64,000 nt of DNA from Ciceribacter sp. T2.26MG-112.2 (GCF_900492205.1 NZ_UEYQ01000004.1:1-64000); one strand, 5' to 3'; positions 1 through 12,722 are shown, counted from the first letter of the stretch. Notes: generated by a model not told the origin, from the letters alone. Program-made: numbers and translations.

Positions 1-183
1 CCTCCATACAGTCCAGACTTCAACCCCATCGAGAAGGCCTTCGCTAAGCTCAAGGCCGTCTTGCGCGCCAAAGCCGAGCGAACGGTCGAGGGCTTATGGA
101 ATACCATCGGCCAGATCGTCACGCTGTTCGAACCACAAGAATGCGCCAACTACTTCAAATCGTGCGGATATGATCCCGAGTAA
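1..183 (+). CDS. IS630-family transposase, C-terminal fragment
   Basis: The window opens inside an open frame that ends in TAA and encodes the last 60 residues of an IS630/Tc1-type DDE transposase. The PPYSPDFNPIEKAF stretch carries the NPIE motif, whose Glu is the third catalytic acid of the family. The closing ECANYF..CGYDPE is also typical of IS630 proteins in rhizobia. The rest of the gene lies left of the window. The sequence just after the stop (about 184-198, containing ACGGACGTGCTCTAG) may be the right terminal inverted repeat, but its partner cannot be seen. The element marks the edge of an accessory segment that continues into the toxin-antitoxin pair. Confidence 0.75.
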   Translation, partial: PPYSPDFNPIEKAFAKLKAVLRAKAERTVEGLWNTIGQIVTLFEPQECANYFKSCGYDPE

Positions 184-226
184 AACGGACGTGCTCTAGT
201 CACTCACTTAGGGTGTACTGGGCCTT

Positions 227-625
227 TCACAATCCTAGCGAATGGAAATACTCGATAACATACTGAGGCGTCATGTCGGATTCTGGAACACCGGAAAGAA
301 TATAGTCAGTTAGACCTTCATCAAAGTCCGGTTTGGCGTGGTAAGTCCATCCGTCAACCAGTTTCGAGATACTGTCGCAGCGCTTCACCAAGGCGTGGCG
401 ATAGTCGACGAAACTCTTCACTTTTATGAATTCGTGGCATCCAGGCTGTAAGATTCGGGTATCGTCGTGCCAAATGCCAACTTTCACCGTCGAAATCGTC
501 AGAAGCAAACACCGCCTCGCCTGACAAGGATGGGTGGATACAACATGCAGATGAAGGCGATCAGGATCTGCTTCAGAACCCGATGGAACCAGAAACGTAC
601 CATTTCTGCGAACTTCGTATGCCAT
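227..625 (-). CDS. putative toxin partner of a Panacea-domain antitoxin
   Basis: 132-residue protein translationally coupled to the upstream antitoxin-like gene: its ATG shares one base with that gene's stop (TGATG). I do not recognise it by name. The pattern of an N-terminal LHLHVVSTHP strand, a hydrophobic LLLTIST strand, HDDTRIL, then HEFIKVKSFVDYRHA resembles small SH3-barrel PemK/MazF-like proteins, a fold used by several toxins. The position directly after a Panacea gene is where PanT toxins sit in described PanAT modules. No signal peptide or membrane segment is visible. It is AT-richer than the flanking core genes, consistent with recent acquisition. The toxin role is inferred from context and weak fold resemblance. 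Confidence 0.55.
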   Translation of the reverse strand: MAYEVRRNGTFLVPSGSEADPDRLHLHVVSTHPCQARRCLLLTISTVKVGIWHDDTRILQPGCHEFIKVKSFVDYRHALVKRCDSISKLVDGWTYHAKPDFDEGLTDYILSGVPESDMTPQYVIEYFHSLGL

Positions 626-1176
626 CAGTCCCTAAGAGCGCTAACGAGCCTTCGATCTGTCATAATCCTATCTTGTAGTTCATTAACGTTCTGCTTACCA
701 ATGGCTTTCAGCAGGCGTTCATAGGGTATCGGTGAAGAAGACCCGTGCGGATCCTCCCATTCGGGGCAGTTTTTGTGCGTAAAATCAACCAGCTGCCATT
801 GATCCATGTGGCCGAATTCGTTCCACGTGGTATCAAGAACCTTGAGTTCTGCTCTGCTTAATTCATCTAGCACGTCTATCTTAATAGACTTGTTCGCAAT
901 GCTGACGAGATGATTCTCTCTATCCGAGATAAACTCACTCCAGCCATTATCTTCGACGAATCCATTTATCTTGTTGAGCGTGATGGAGTTAACAGGTCCA
1001 TTGTCCATAGAAACCAATTTGTCATTGAGCATGGATGAATCGAATTTTGCCAAGAACGCTCTTTCCGACAAATATATAAGCTTTACGAGTTTTAGGACGT
1101 TTATGGCTCCGCCTTCGCGGATGGCATAATACGCAGCGATCTGTGCAGCCTTTTTCGAGTTATACCAGTCAGCCAT
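625..1176 (-). CDS. Panacea-domain (SocA/GepA-like, DUF4065) antitoxin
   Basis: 183 residues from ATG at 1176; a TTG lies directly upstream in frame, and a GGGGGCGAG stretch upstream could serve as ribosome site. The N-terminal YNSKKAAQIAAYYA helix, the KLVKLIYLSERAFL helix and the DKLVSMDNGPV turn are the diagnostic core of the Panacea domain, found in Caulobacter SocA and in PanA antitoxins. Panacea proteins neutralise very diverse toxins encoded next door. Here the stop overlaps the start of the small downstream gene, the usual antitoxin-toxin arrangement. The bases upstream (about 1240-1300) are strikingly AT-rich and should hold an autoregulated promoter. Family assignment is firm; antitoxin activity is inferred from family and context. 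Confidence 0.8.
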   Translation of the reverse strand: MADWYNSKKAAQIAAYYAIREGGAINVLKLVKLIYLSERAFLAKFDSSMLNDKLVSMDNGPVNSITLNKINGFVEDNGWSEFISDRENHLVSIANKSIKIDVLDELSRAELKVLDTTWNEFGHMDQWQLVDFTHKNCPEWEDPHGSSSPIPYERLLKAIGKQNVNELQDRIMTDRRLVSALRD

Positions 1177-1334
1177 CAAGCTCGCCCCCGTGTTGAATTG
1201 CAGCCTAGCATGAAGGATTCGTGCGGGACAGAAAAAATCTCATTGTCAAGATACTAAATATAAAAATGGCAAAAATATCACATAAAACGCACTAGTTTCG
1301 CAAAACACGTCGCGATGTTATCTAAAGATATGAG
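1177..1334. other. AT-rich intergenic segment between moxR and the Panacea gene
   Basis: About 160 bases, much AT-richer than the flanking core genes, especially 1236-1300. It probably contains the promoter of the minus-strand toxin-antitoxin pair and the left junction of inserted DNA. A TTGACA hexamer is present on the minus strand (1244-1249), but no good -10 sits at the right spacing, so I do not call a promoter. Confidence 0.4.
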
Positions 1335-2177
<843 letters not shown>

Positions 2178-2547
2178 GCTTGAAGTCTTCCTGGATGATC
2201 CTTGGCGGTGAACCTAGTGGCGCAATGGGTGCAGTGCAAGATGGCGGGGCGGCCGGCGGCGGTGGCGGCGCGGCAGATAAAGCTTGTAAAAATGCTGGGA
2301 TCTGACAGGCTGAACGCAGCGACACATGCCGCCCGTTGGTGTTCCGACACTTGCCTGCGCGGGCAAGGAAGTCACATTCGGAACCGCGGCGGGCGCATTC
2401 CCGGCAGGTCCTGCCAAGCTCTCGGCATCCCCCGCCGCAATCGCTTCGAAGACGAAGTTTCTACGCCAGCCGACCGAAGATCACCCGTTCCCGATCGCGC
2501 GCCGCTACCAAGAGCGGTCCGCGATCCTTCACCGAAGGAAGACACCC
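2178..2547. other. intergenic region upstream of a small basic-protein gene
   Basis: About 370 bases between the moxR start and the small plus-strand gene. Open frames here lack family resemblance and read like GC-rich noise. It must hold the divergent promoters of moxR and the 47-residue gene. I see no RNA motif or terminator. Confidence 0.4.
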
Positions 2548-2691
2548 ATGGCCAAAGGTCAGGTACGTTCGAACCGCGAAGTCCGAAAACCCAAGAAGGA
2601 CAAGACCAAGGCCGATGCGCCGAAGACGTCCGGCTTCACCAGCCAGCTGAAGAATGCCGAAACCGCCAAGGACGGCACCGCCAAGCGCTAA
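2548..2691 (+). CDS. small lysine-rich conserved hypothetical protein
   Basis: 47-residue protein, MAKGQVRSNREVRKPKKDK at the N-terminus and ending in GTAKR. It is very basic and low in hydrophobic residues, so probably disordered and nucleic-acid associated. A GAAGGAAGA purine tract just upstream of the ATG is a good ribosome-binding site. Proteins starting with this same lysine-rich sequence are, to my knowledge, annotated as hypothetical in many Rhizobiales genomes. No function is known to me. Confidence 0.65.
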   Translation: MAKGQVRSNREVRKPKKDKTKADAPKTSGFTSQLKNAETAKDGTAKR

Positions 2692-2813
2692 GGCGCCATC
2701 GGGCTCAGCGATACCACGGCTGAGCGTCGTGCCCGGCCTGATCGGCGTCCCGGCGCCCGGTCAGGCGGCGAGGGCCAAGCAATCGGCCTTTCCCTTCCCG
2801 GCCCATATGCGCT

Positions 2814-3472
2814 ATGGGCACATCCATGACGGACACGACCTTCACCATCCTGCTTGGCGGGGCGCTCATCGCGACCGAACGGCTGAAAGCCGCGGTCGCG
2901 GGAAGCCGCGCGATTGCGGCCGACGGCGGCATGCGCCATGCGGCAGCACTCGGCCTTTCGCCGGAACTGTGGGTCGGCGATTTCGACAGCTCCGCCGATC
3001 TGCCGGTCGAAGATTTCCCCGGCGTGCCGCGCCTGCCCTATCCGGCGCAGAAGGCGGCGACCGACGGCGAGATCGCCGTCGAGGAGGCACTATCGCGCGG
3101 GGCCAGGCGGTTGGTGCTCGCCGGTGCGCTCGGCGGCGAGCGCTCGGACCATGCGCTGATGCATCTGCTGTCGGGCGTGGCGCTGGCCAAGGGCGGCATC
3201 GAGGTGATGATGTCCTCCGGTAGCGAAGAAGCCTTTCCGCTGCTTGGGCACGATTTTACTCTCGACCTGCCGAAGGGCTCGCTGTTTTCGGTCCTGGGCC
3301 TGTCGCCGCTGGCCGGGCTGACGATCGACAATGCCCGCTATCCGCTCACAGATTTCGCGCTGCCCTTCGGGTCGTCGCGCACCATTTCCAACGTCGCGGA
3401 AGGTCCCGTGCGGTTCTCGCTGAAAAGCGGCGATGCCGTCGTCCTTGCCCGCCCTTACGATTTTTCCGGAGC

Positions 3473-3476
<4 letters not shown>
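2814..3476 (+). CDS. thiN: thiamine diphosphokinase
   Basis: 220-residue kinase that transfers pyrophosphate from ATP to thiamine, giving thiamine diphosphate; this salvages thiamine brought in by ThiBPQ, encoded 4 kb downstream. The family marks are the ILLGG start, AADGG (nucleotide site), the catalytic VGDFDSS segment and a C-terminal beta domain ending NVAEGPVRFSLKSGDAVVL. Both ATG 2814 (MGTSM) and ATG 2826 (MTDTTF) are possible starts, with no clear ribosome site for either. The stop overlaps the start of the downstream ABC-F gene, so the two are probably cotranscribed. Confidence 0.88.
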
Positions 3477-5311
<1,835 letters not shown>

Positions 5312-5334
5312 TCCCTCCGGGTGGGCCGCAGGGC

Positions 5335-7134
5335 TCAGTCCTTGGCCTTGTCGATCTCGTCCGGCGGCGCGCAATGCGTTCGTTCCAGATGCAGCAGGCT
5401 CGGGGTGAGGGCGTCGTAGAAGGCGCCGGAGCGGCCGATATAGATCAGGGTCGAGCCGGAGAGTTCGGCGAGCACGCCGGAGAGCTTGGTGACGGTATCC
5501 GGTTCGAGGCCTTCAAGAACATCGTTGAGCACGATCCAGCGCGGCTTGCGCAGGATGAGGCCGGCGAAGGCGAGCGCCATCTGTTCGTCCTTGTCGAGCA
5601 GACGGTCCCAGCGGGCGCGCTCATCGAGCTTGCCGGCAATGCGGGTGAGGCCGACGCGCTGAAGCGCCGCCACCATCGCCTCGTCGGTGAAGCCGGCGGA
5701 GGCGAGCGGATAGGCCAGAACGCTCCTGAGCTTGCCTTCGGGCAGGTATTCGAGCTGGGGCACGAACAGGATGTCCTCTTCCTGCGGTAGCAGGATGCGT
5801 CCGGAGCCATAGGGCCACAGGCCGGCGATGGCATTGAACAGCAGCTTTCGGTTGACGCCCTGGTCGCCGTTGATCATCACGTGATCGCCGGAGAGGATGG
5901 TGGGGTTCTCTTCCTTGATGCGGAAGCCGTCTAGCGTGCAATCGCCATCGACATGCGAGGCAATCGACACCGCTTCGAGCGTCAGGCGTCCGGGTTCGCC
6001 CCGCGAGACGACGATGCGGCCGTCGGCCGGGCCGTCGTCCATGTCGATCAGCGCGGCGCGCAGCGCCGAGACGCGCATCAAGGCCGCTTTCCAGTCGGCA
6101 ATGGCGCCGAAATTGTCGACATACCAGCGCAGCGCCGAATGCACCTGGTTGAAGGCGGCCGCCGCCATCATCAGGCCGCCGAAGGTCATGGTGCCGGCGA
6201 AATAGGCCGGGGCGGCGATCAGGATCGGCACGAGGATGGCGAGCCAGCCGAAACCGGCGGTGACCCAGGTGAGATTGGTCAGCGCCTTGGCCAAGTGGCG
6301 GATGGAACCAAGCACCGCGTCGAGCTTGTCATGGATGTGGCGGCGCTCGGTCTCCTCGCCGCCGGCCAGCGCGATCGCCTCGAGGTTCTCGTTGGCGCGC
6401 ATCAGCGAAAAGCGCAGTTCCGCCTCGTTCGAATAGCGCTCGGCATTCAGCCGGGTGAGTTTCCAGCCCACGACCTGGCTGAACAGCGAGGCGATGCCGG
6501 CATAGGCGACGGCGCCCCAGACCATGTAGCCGGGGATCGAGAAGCTGTAGTCCCTGAAGTGGAAGACGAAGCCGCTCGACAATTGCCAAAGCACGCCGAT
6601 GAAGCTGACCAAGAGGATGGTGGCCTGGACCAGGCCGATCGACAACGACGTGGTCATCTCGGCCAGCTTGCGGGCATCCTCATGCAGGCGCTGGTCCGGA
6701 TTGACGCCAAGCGGGCTGGTCATCATCAACCGGTAGGCCCGGCGGTCGGCCAGCCACTCGTCGACCACGTTGCGGGCCAGGCCCTCGCGCATGTAGAGCG
6801 CAGTCATCTGGTTGAGCCAGGTCTGGATGACGTTCAGGAGAAGCAGGACGCCGGCGATCTTGCCGAAATTGCCCAGCTCGACGATGAAGGCGTCAAGGTC
6901 GCGGCGCTCGAGCGAGTTGTAGAAAGGCGCGTTCCAGCGGTTGAGCAGGATCTGGCCGTAGGCGGTCAAAAGGATGACCCCCAGCAAGACGGCCGCGAGC
7001 AGCAGGATGCGGTTGCGCACCGGCGAGGCCCAGAAGGAGTCGCCGGCGATCGCCAGTTGTCGGCGGAAACTCAACTCCGCCGGCGCGCCGGCCTGCGCCT
7101 CGGGTGCCGGGGTATCGGATGCCGTATTGAACAT
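5335..7134 (-). CDS. BacA/SbmA/YddA-like ABC protein with degenerate ATPase domain
   Basis: 599 residues. The N-terminal 360 or so form an SbmA/BacA-type transmembrane domain: several hydrophobic segments and the family motif LNRWNAPFYNSL at about 64-75. The C-terminal 220 residues align by eye with the ATPase of YddA-type transporters, but every catalytic motif is lost. Walker A reads GDQGVNRK (423-430), lacking the P-loop Gly-Lys-Ser/Thr; the signature reads LDKDEQ (513-518); Walker B reads WIVLND (533-538) with Asn for Asp; the H-loop region reads YIGRSG (565-570) with no His. The frame is intact and the fold-defining hydrophobic residues are kept, so this looks like a maintained pseudo-ATPase, not a decaying gene. 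It may work as a proton-driven peptide importer like SbmA/BacA. It is transcribed away from thiB. Confidence 0.8.
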   Translation of the reverse strand: MFNTASDTPAPEAQAGAPAELSFRRQLAIAGDSFWASPVRNRILLLAAVLLGVILLTAYGQILLNRWNAPFYNSLERRDLDAFIVELGNFGKIAGVLLLLNVIQTWLNQMTALYMREGLARNVVDEWLADRRAYRLMMTSPLGVNPDQRLHEDARKLAEMTTSLSIGLVQATILLVSFIGVLWQLSSGFVFHFRDYSFSIPGYMVWGAVAYAGIASLFSQVVGWKLTRLNAERYSNEAELRFSLMRANENLEAIALAGGEETERRHIHDKLDAVLGSIRHLAKALTNLTWVTAGFGWLAILVPILIAAPAYFAGTMTFGGLMMAAAAFNQVHSALRWYVDNFGAIADWKAALMRVSALRAALIDMDDGPADGRIVVSRGEPGRLTLEAVSIASHVDGDCTLDGFRIKEENPTILSGDHVMINGDQGVNRKLLFNAIAGLWPYGSGRILLPQEEDILFVPQLEYLPEGKLRSVLAYPLASAGFTDEAMVAALQRVGLTRIAGKLDERARWDRLLDKDEQMALAFAGLILRKPRWIVLNDVLEGLEPDTVTKLSGVLAELSGSTLIYIGRSGAFYDALTPSLLHLERTHCAPPDEIDKAKD

Positions 7135-7352
7135 GCAGTCTCTGTCTCGCCGTATCGGACATACCAGATATCATGACTGCCGCGCTTGTCCATGCGAGGC
7201 CGCTAAAATCCGGCGTTCTCCGGGCTCTCAGTCTGGCAGGAATGTATTGGCAAAGCGTTTGCGGCCCGATGACAGTCGCGCGGTCTCGATCGCCTGCCTC
7301 TCCATGTCCGCGGCTTGCAAGGCGAGCGCCTGCGCGTTATGTCTCTACCTGC

Positions 7353-7451
7353 TCTAACGGGGTGCCTTCGGTCCGCAAACGGACCTGAGGCTGAGAGGCT
7401 TTGATGCCAACCCGCGGAACCTGATCCGGCTAACACCGGCGGAGGGATTAG
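7353..7451 (+). promoter_or_regulatory. TPP riboswitch (THI element)
   Basis: The segment contains the conserved pieces of the thiamine pyrophosphate aptamer in order: ACGGGGTGCC, GGCTGAGAGG, GAACCTGATCCGG, and the closing ACACCGGCGGAGGGATTAG. It lies 60 bases upstream of thiB on the same strand. About 60 nt downstream a strong AAGGAGGGG ribosome site precedes the thiB ATG. In proteobacteria such elements usually block translation start when TPP is abundant, so uptake genes are switched off in thiamine-replete cells. The aptamer is read directly; the mode of control is inferred. Confidence 0.95.
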
Positions 7452-7511
7452 ACGCGTGTCACTAGAAGACGCCCTATCCCGAATTTTCAACATGCCAAGG
7501 AGGGGCACTTC

Positions 7512-8537
7512 ATGTCGACCCATCGACACCACCATCTTCACCGCGGTCTTGCCGCACTGTTTGCACTTTCGCTTTCCGCCAGTGTGGCCGATGCCGCAGA
7601 CAAGACGCTGACCATCTACACCTATGAGAGTTTTGTTTCCGAATGGGGTCCCGGCCCCAAGGTCAAGGAAGCCTTTGAGAAGACCTGCGACTGCACGGTC
7701 GATTTCGTCGGCGTCGCCGACGGCGTGGCGCTTCTCACCCGGCTGAAGCTGGAGGGCGAGAGCACCAAGGCCGATCTCGTGCTCGGCCTCGACACCAATC
7801 TGGTGGCGGAAGCCAAGCAGACCGGACAGTTCCAGCCGCACGGCATCGACGTCTCGGCGGTCAAGGTTCCCGGCGGTTTTTCCGACGACGTCTTCGTGCC
7901 CTATGACTATGGCCATTTCGCCGTGGTCTATGACACCGAGGCGATGAAGACGCCGCCGAAAAGCCTGAAGGAGCTTGTCGAGGGTGATGCGAAGGACAAG
8001 ATCGTCATCCAGGATCCGCGCACCTCGACGCCGGGGCTCGGCCTGCTGCTGTGGGTCAAGTCTGTCTATGGCGAGGAGGCGGACGAAGCCTGGGCGAAGC
8101 TCAAGGGCCGCGTGCTGACTGTTACGCCGGGCTGGTCCGAAGCCTATGGCCTGTTCACCAAGGGCGAGGCACCGATGGTGCTCTCCTACACCACCTCGCC
8201 GGCCTATCACATGGTCGCGGAAGAGACCGAGCGCTACCAGGCGGCCGCCTTCGAGGAAGGCCACTATATCCAGATCGAGGTCGCCGGCATCCTGAAGACG
8301 GCGCCGCAGAAGGAACTGGCGCGCCAGTTCATGGCCTTCATGGTCAGCCCCGGTTTCCAGGACACGATCCCCACCTACAACTGGATGATGCCGGCGGCGG
8401 CCACGTCCGAGCCGCTGCCGGACGCCTTCAGCAAGCTGGTCGCGCCGGAGAAGACCTTCCTGATGAGCCCGGACGAGGTGGCGAAGAACCGCAAGGCCTG
8501 GATCGACGAATGGCTCGCCGCCATGACCCTCAACTGA
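7512..8537 (+). CDS. thiB: thiamine ABC transporter, periplasmic substrate-binding protein
   Basis: 341 residues. An N-terminal signal peptide (hydrophobic [14 protein letters not shown], cleavage near residue 29) is followed by the mature binding protein starting [23 protein letters not shown], typical of ThiB/Tbp[13 protein letters not shown] and the C-terminal YNWMMPAA are further family segments. It binds thiamine and its phosphates in the periplasm and delivers them to ThiP. First gene of thiBPQ, with a strong AAGGAGGGG ribosome site and the TPP riboswitch in its leader. Confidence 0.95.
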   Translation: MSTHRHHHLHRGLAALFALSLSASVADAADKTLTIYTYESFVSEWGPGPKVKEAFEKTCDCTVDFVGVADGVALLTRLKLEGESTKADLVLGLDTNLVAEAKQTGQFQPHGIDVSAVKVPGGFSDDVFVPYDYGHFAVVYDTEAMKTPPKSLKELVEGDAKDKIVIQDPRTSTPGLGLLLWVKSVYGEEADEAWAKLKGRVLTVTPGWSEAYGLFTKGEAPMVLSYTTSPAYHMVAEETERYQAAAFEEGHYIQIEVAGILKTAPQKELARQFMAFMVSPGFQDTIPTYNWMMPAAATSEPLPDAFSKLVAPEKTFLMSPDEVAKNRKAWIDEWLAAMTLN

Positions 8538-8539
8538 GC

Positions 8540-10175
8540 ATGGCTTTGTCGCGGCGATCCCGGAGGAACGACAGGCTGCCGGCAATTGCCGGCGGCCTTT
8601 TCGTCTTCGGCCTGATCGCCTTCTTCATCGGCACCGCGATCGTCTCGCTGCTTTCGGTCGGCGGCGAGACGTCCGGCCTGTCGATTGCCGGCGATCCGGT
8701 GGTACGCCGGGTCTTGTGGTTCACGCTCGAGCAGGCCTTGCTGTCGACCCTGCTCTCGGTCGTGGCGGCCGTCCCGGTGGCCCGCGCGCTGGCTCGCCAG
8801 CCGCAATTTTTCGGCCGCAAGTGGCTGATCCGCCTGATGGCGGTGCCCATGGGCCTGCCAGTCTTGATCGGCGCGCTCGGGATCATCGGCATCTGGGGGC
8901 GTCAGGGTCTGGTGAATGACGCACTGGCCGGGCTCGGCGTCTCCGAGCGGTTCAGCATATACGGGCTTTCGGGCATCCTGCTCGCCCATGTGTTCTTCAA
9001 CATGCCGCTTGCCGCGCGACTGATGCTGGCGGGTCTGGAGCGGATCCCCGCCGAATACTGGCGCACCAGCGCCAGCCTCGGCATGGGAGGCTTCTCGGTC
9101 TTCCGCTTCATCGAATGGCCGGTGCTCTGGCGCATCATTCCGGGGATGGCCGGGCTGATCTTCATGCTTTGCGCCACCAGTTTCACCCTGGTCCTTGTGC
9201 TTGGGGGCGGGCCGGCGGCGACGACGATCGAGGTGGCGATCTACCAGGCACTGCGGCTCGATTTCGAGCCGGCCCGCGCCGTGTCCCTTGCCTTCCTGCA
9301 AATCGTCGTGACGGCGGCAATCCTCGGGGCGATGGCGCTGTTTCCGGCGCCCGACGATCCCGGCGCGACGCTGGGCGGTGCGACACGGCGGTTCGACGCA
9401 CGGGCGCTGTCCGCCCGGATCGGCGACGGGGTCTTGATTGTCGCCGCGGCGCTCTTTCTCGGCTTGCCGCTCGGGCAGGTGCTCGTCGCCGGCCTGGGGT
9501 CCGATCTCGGCCGGCTCCTGTCGGACGGGGCGGTGCTGGACGCCGCGGCAACCAGTCTTGCCATCGGTCTTTCCGCCGCGATCGTTTCGGTGGTGGTCGG
9601 CATCGCGGTGATCCGCGCCCAAGCGGCGCTCGGCGCCGGGCACCGCCCACTGCCGCTTGCCGGCCTGATCTCGGCCGGACTGGCTGCCGTGTCCTCGCTC
9701 GTACTCCTGGTGCCGACCGCCGTGCTCGGCACAGGCTGGTTCCTGGTGCTCAGAGCCCAGGGCGATGTCGCGCGCTTTGCCCCGGCGGTGGTCGTCTGCA
9801 TCAATGCGCTGATGGCGCTGCCCTTTGCCATGCGGGTCCTTTCCCCCGCTTTCGAGGAGCATCGCCGGCGCACAGCCCGGCTGGCCGACAGCCTCGGCAT
9901 TATCGGTCTGGCGCGGTTTCGCCTGATCGACTGGCCGGTGCTGCGCCGGCCGATCCTGACCGCGCTGTCCTTTGCCATGGCGCTGTCGCTCGGCGATCTC
10001 GGCGCGGTGGCGCTGTTCGGTTCGGAGAATCTTGTCACCCTGCCCTGGCTGATCTACAGCCGGATGGGCGCCTATCGCAGCCAGGACGCGGACGGGCTGG
10101 CGCTCATTCTCGGTCTGGTCTGCCTGCTGCTGGCGCTTGCGGGGACGCCCGGGCTTTCGAAAAAGGAGAGCCGCG

Positions 10176-10186
<11 letters not shown>
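8540..10186 (+). CDS. thiP: thiamine ABC transporter, fused permease
   Basis: 548-residue inner-membrane protein with two homologous permease halves, each with about six membrane segments, as in enterobacterial ThiP. Each half carries an EAA-type loop that docks the ATPase (around [17 protein letters not shown] and [18 protein letters not shown]). The ATG at 8540 follows the thiB stop directly (TGAGCATG) and gives the expected N-terminus, [19 protein letters not shown]. The gene overlaps thiQ by 11 bases, so the three subunits are made from one message. Confidence 0.95.
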
Positions 10187-10898
<712 letters not shown>

Positions 10899-11177
10899 GG
10901 CCAATTCGCCGCCGGCCCCGAGCCATGCCTTATTTTGGACGTGCAGCAATGGCATGTCGCATGCGCGGTTCCGGTCGGCCAGTTTATCCTTTCAGTGCTT
11001 CCAATTCAGCTTCCCCCTTTTTCCTCATGCAATTTTATCCATATCTAACGAATGATGTTAAAAGGGCCACACTGAAGCGAGGTCTCGTCGTCCGGAACGA
11101 TTTCCGGTTGCGCGGAAGTGTCGAGCATTTCAAAAGGGGGTTCGGAAGCGGGTTGGTGTCGGTGCAGGATGTACGTC

Positions 11178-12695
11178 ATGGGCGGTAAGGACCAATTGCC
11201 GGTCGATCGGATGCGACTGCGCCGCCGTTCCGGCGCCGCGCGCGGGGTCGTCGCGATGCTTGCCGCGTCGCTGGCGCTCAGTTCGTGCCAGACGCTGTTC
11301 GAGCAGGCCTATGTGCCGACCGTCGGCCCTTCCGACAATCCGCAGATCGTCGACGAGGTGCAGAAGGACGATCCGCGTGCGCAAATGGGTGCACGCGAAC
11401 ATCCGCGCATCGTGGCGAGCTATGGCGGCGAATATCACGACGACAGGACCGAGAAGCTGGTCGCGCGGATCACCGGCGCGCTGACGGCCGTGTCGGAGAA
11501 CCCGAACCAGTCCTATCGCATCACCATTCTCAATTCCCCGGCGATCAATGCCTTCGCCCTGCCCGGCGGCTATCTCTACGTGACGCGCGGCCTTCTGGCG
11601 CTCGCCAACGACGCATCGGAAGTGGCGGCGGTGCTCAGCCACGAGATGGCCCACGTGACCGCAAATCACGGCATCGAGCGGCAGCGCCGCGAGGAGGCCG
11701 AAGTGATTGCCAGCCGGGTCGTCGCCGAAGTGCTGTCGAGCGATCTCGCGGGCAAGCAGGCGCTGGCGCGCGGCAAGCTCCGGCTCGCGGCCTTTTCCCG
11801 CCAGCAGGAGCTGCAGGCCGACGTGATCGGTGTGCGCACGCTCGGCGAAGCCCGCTACGACCCCTATGCAGCGGCCCGTTTCCTCGATTCGATGGCGCGC
11901 TACAGCCATTTCACCTCGGTCGATCCCGACGCCGACCAGAGCCTCGACTTCCTGTCGAGCCATCCGAACGCGCCACAGCGCGTCGAACTGGCGCGCCGCC
12001 ACGCACGGGCCTTCGGACAGGAAGGCACGTACGGCGAATCGGGACGGGAATACTATCTCAGGGGCATTGACGGGCTGCTCTACGGCGACAGTCCGCAGGA
12101 GGGCTATGTCCGCGGCCAGACCTTCCTGCATGGCAGCCTCGGCATCCGCTTCGAGGTTCCCGATGGCTTCCAGATCGACAACAAGGTGGAGGCGGTACTT
12201 GCCACCGGACCCGGCGACGTGGCGATCCGTTTCGACGGCGTGGCCGATGCCGAGCGTCGCAGCCTGGCGAATTACATCTCCAGCGGCTGGGTGACGGGGC
12301 TTTTGCCGGAAACGATCCGCGAGATCACCGTCAACGGGCTGGAGGCGGCCACGGCGCGCGCCTCGGCCGAGCGCTGGGATTTCGACATCACCGTCATCCG
12401 CATCGGGCCGCAGATCTTCCGTTTCCTGACGGCGGTGCCCAAGGGCAGCGCGGTGCTGGAGCCGACCGCGGAAAAACTGCGGGCGAGCTTCAGGCGCATC
12501 ACGCCGCAGGAGGCGGCCACGCTGAAACCGCTGCGCGTGCGTGTCGTCACCGTGGGGCCAGGCGATACGATCGCCACGCTTTCGGCCCGCATGATGGGGA
12601 CGGATCGCAAGCTTGAGCTTTTCCGGCTGATCAATGCGCTCGGGCCGACATCGACAGTGTCTCCGGGCGCCAAGGTCAAGATCATTTCGGAATGA
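11178..12695 (+). CDS. M48-family metalloprotease lipoprotein with C-terminal LysM-like domain
   Basis: 505 residues. The signal peptide ends in a lipobox (LALSSCQ), so the mature protein should be a lipoprotein in the periplasm. The zincin motif HEMAH starts at about residue 155, and the third zinc ligand lies in QQELQADVIGVRTL, as in BepA/LoiP-type M48 proteases that act on outer-membrane proteins. The last 50 residues (VVTVGPGDTIATLSARM...NALGP...GAKVKII) look like a LysM motif, which would tether it to peptidoglycan. ATG 11178 has an AGGA nine bases upstream; ATG 11211 is an alternative that gives a more ordinary signal peptide. A bidirectional terminator separates it from rpoH2. Confidence 0.88.
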   Translation: MGGKDQLPVDRMRLRRRSGAARGVVAMLAASLALSSCQTLFEQAYVPTVGPSDNPQIVDEVQKDDPRAQMGAREHPRIVASYGGEYHDDRTEKLVARITGALTAVSENPNQSYRITILNSPAINAFALPGGYLYVTRGLLALANDASEVAAVLSHEMAHVTANHGIERQRREEAEVIASRVVAEVLSSDLAGKQALARGKLRLAAFSRQQELQADVIGVRTLGEARYDPYAAARFLDSMARYSHFTSVDPDADQSLDFLSSHPNAPQRVELARRHARAFGQEGTYGESGREYYLRGIDGLLYGDSPQEGYVRGQTFLHGSLGIRFEVPDGFQIDNKVEAVLATGPGDVAIRFDGVADAERRSLANYISSGWVTGLLPETIREITVNGLEAATARASAERWDFDITVIRIGPQIFRFLTAVPKGSAVLEPTAEKLRASFRRITPQEAATLKPLRVRVVTVGPGDTIATLSARMMGTDRKLELFRLINALGPTSTVSPGAKVKIISE

Positions 12696-12698
12696 GAA

Positions 12699-12722
12699 AA
12701 GGGCCGGAATGAACCGGCCCTT
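12699..12722. terminator. bidirectional terminator between the M48 gene and rpoH2
   Basis: AAGGGCCGG, loop AATGAA, CCGGCCCTT: a perfect 9-bp stem placed directly after the M48 stop and before the convergent rpoH2 stop. There is an A-tract on the left and only a short T run on the right, so it could serve both strands. Confidence 0.75.
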
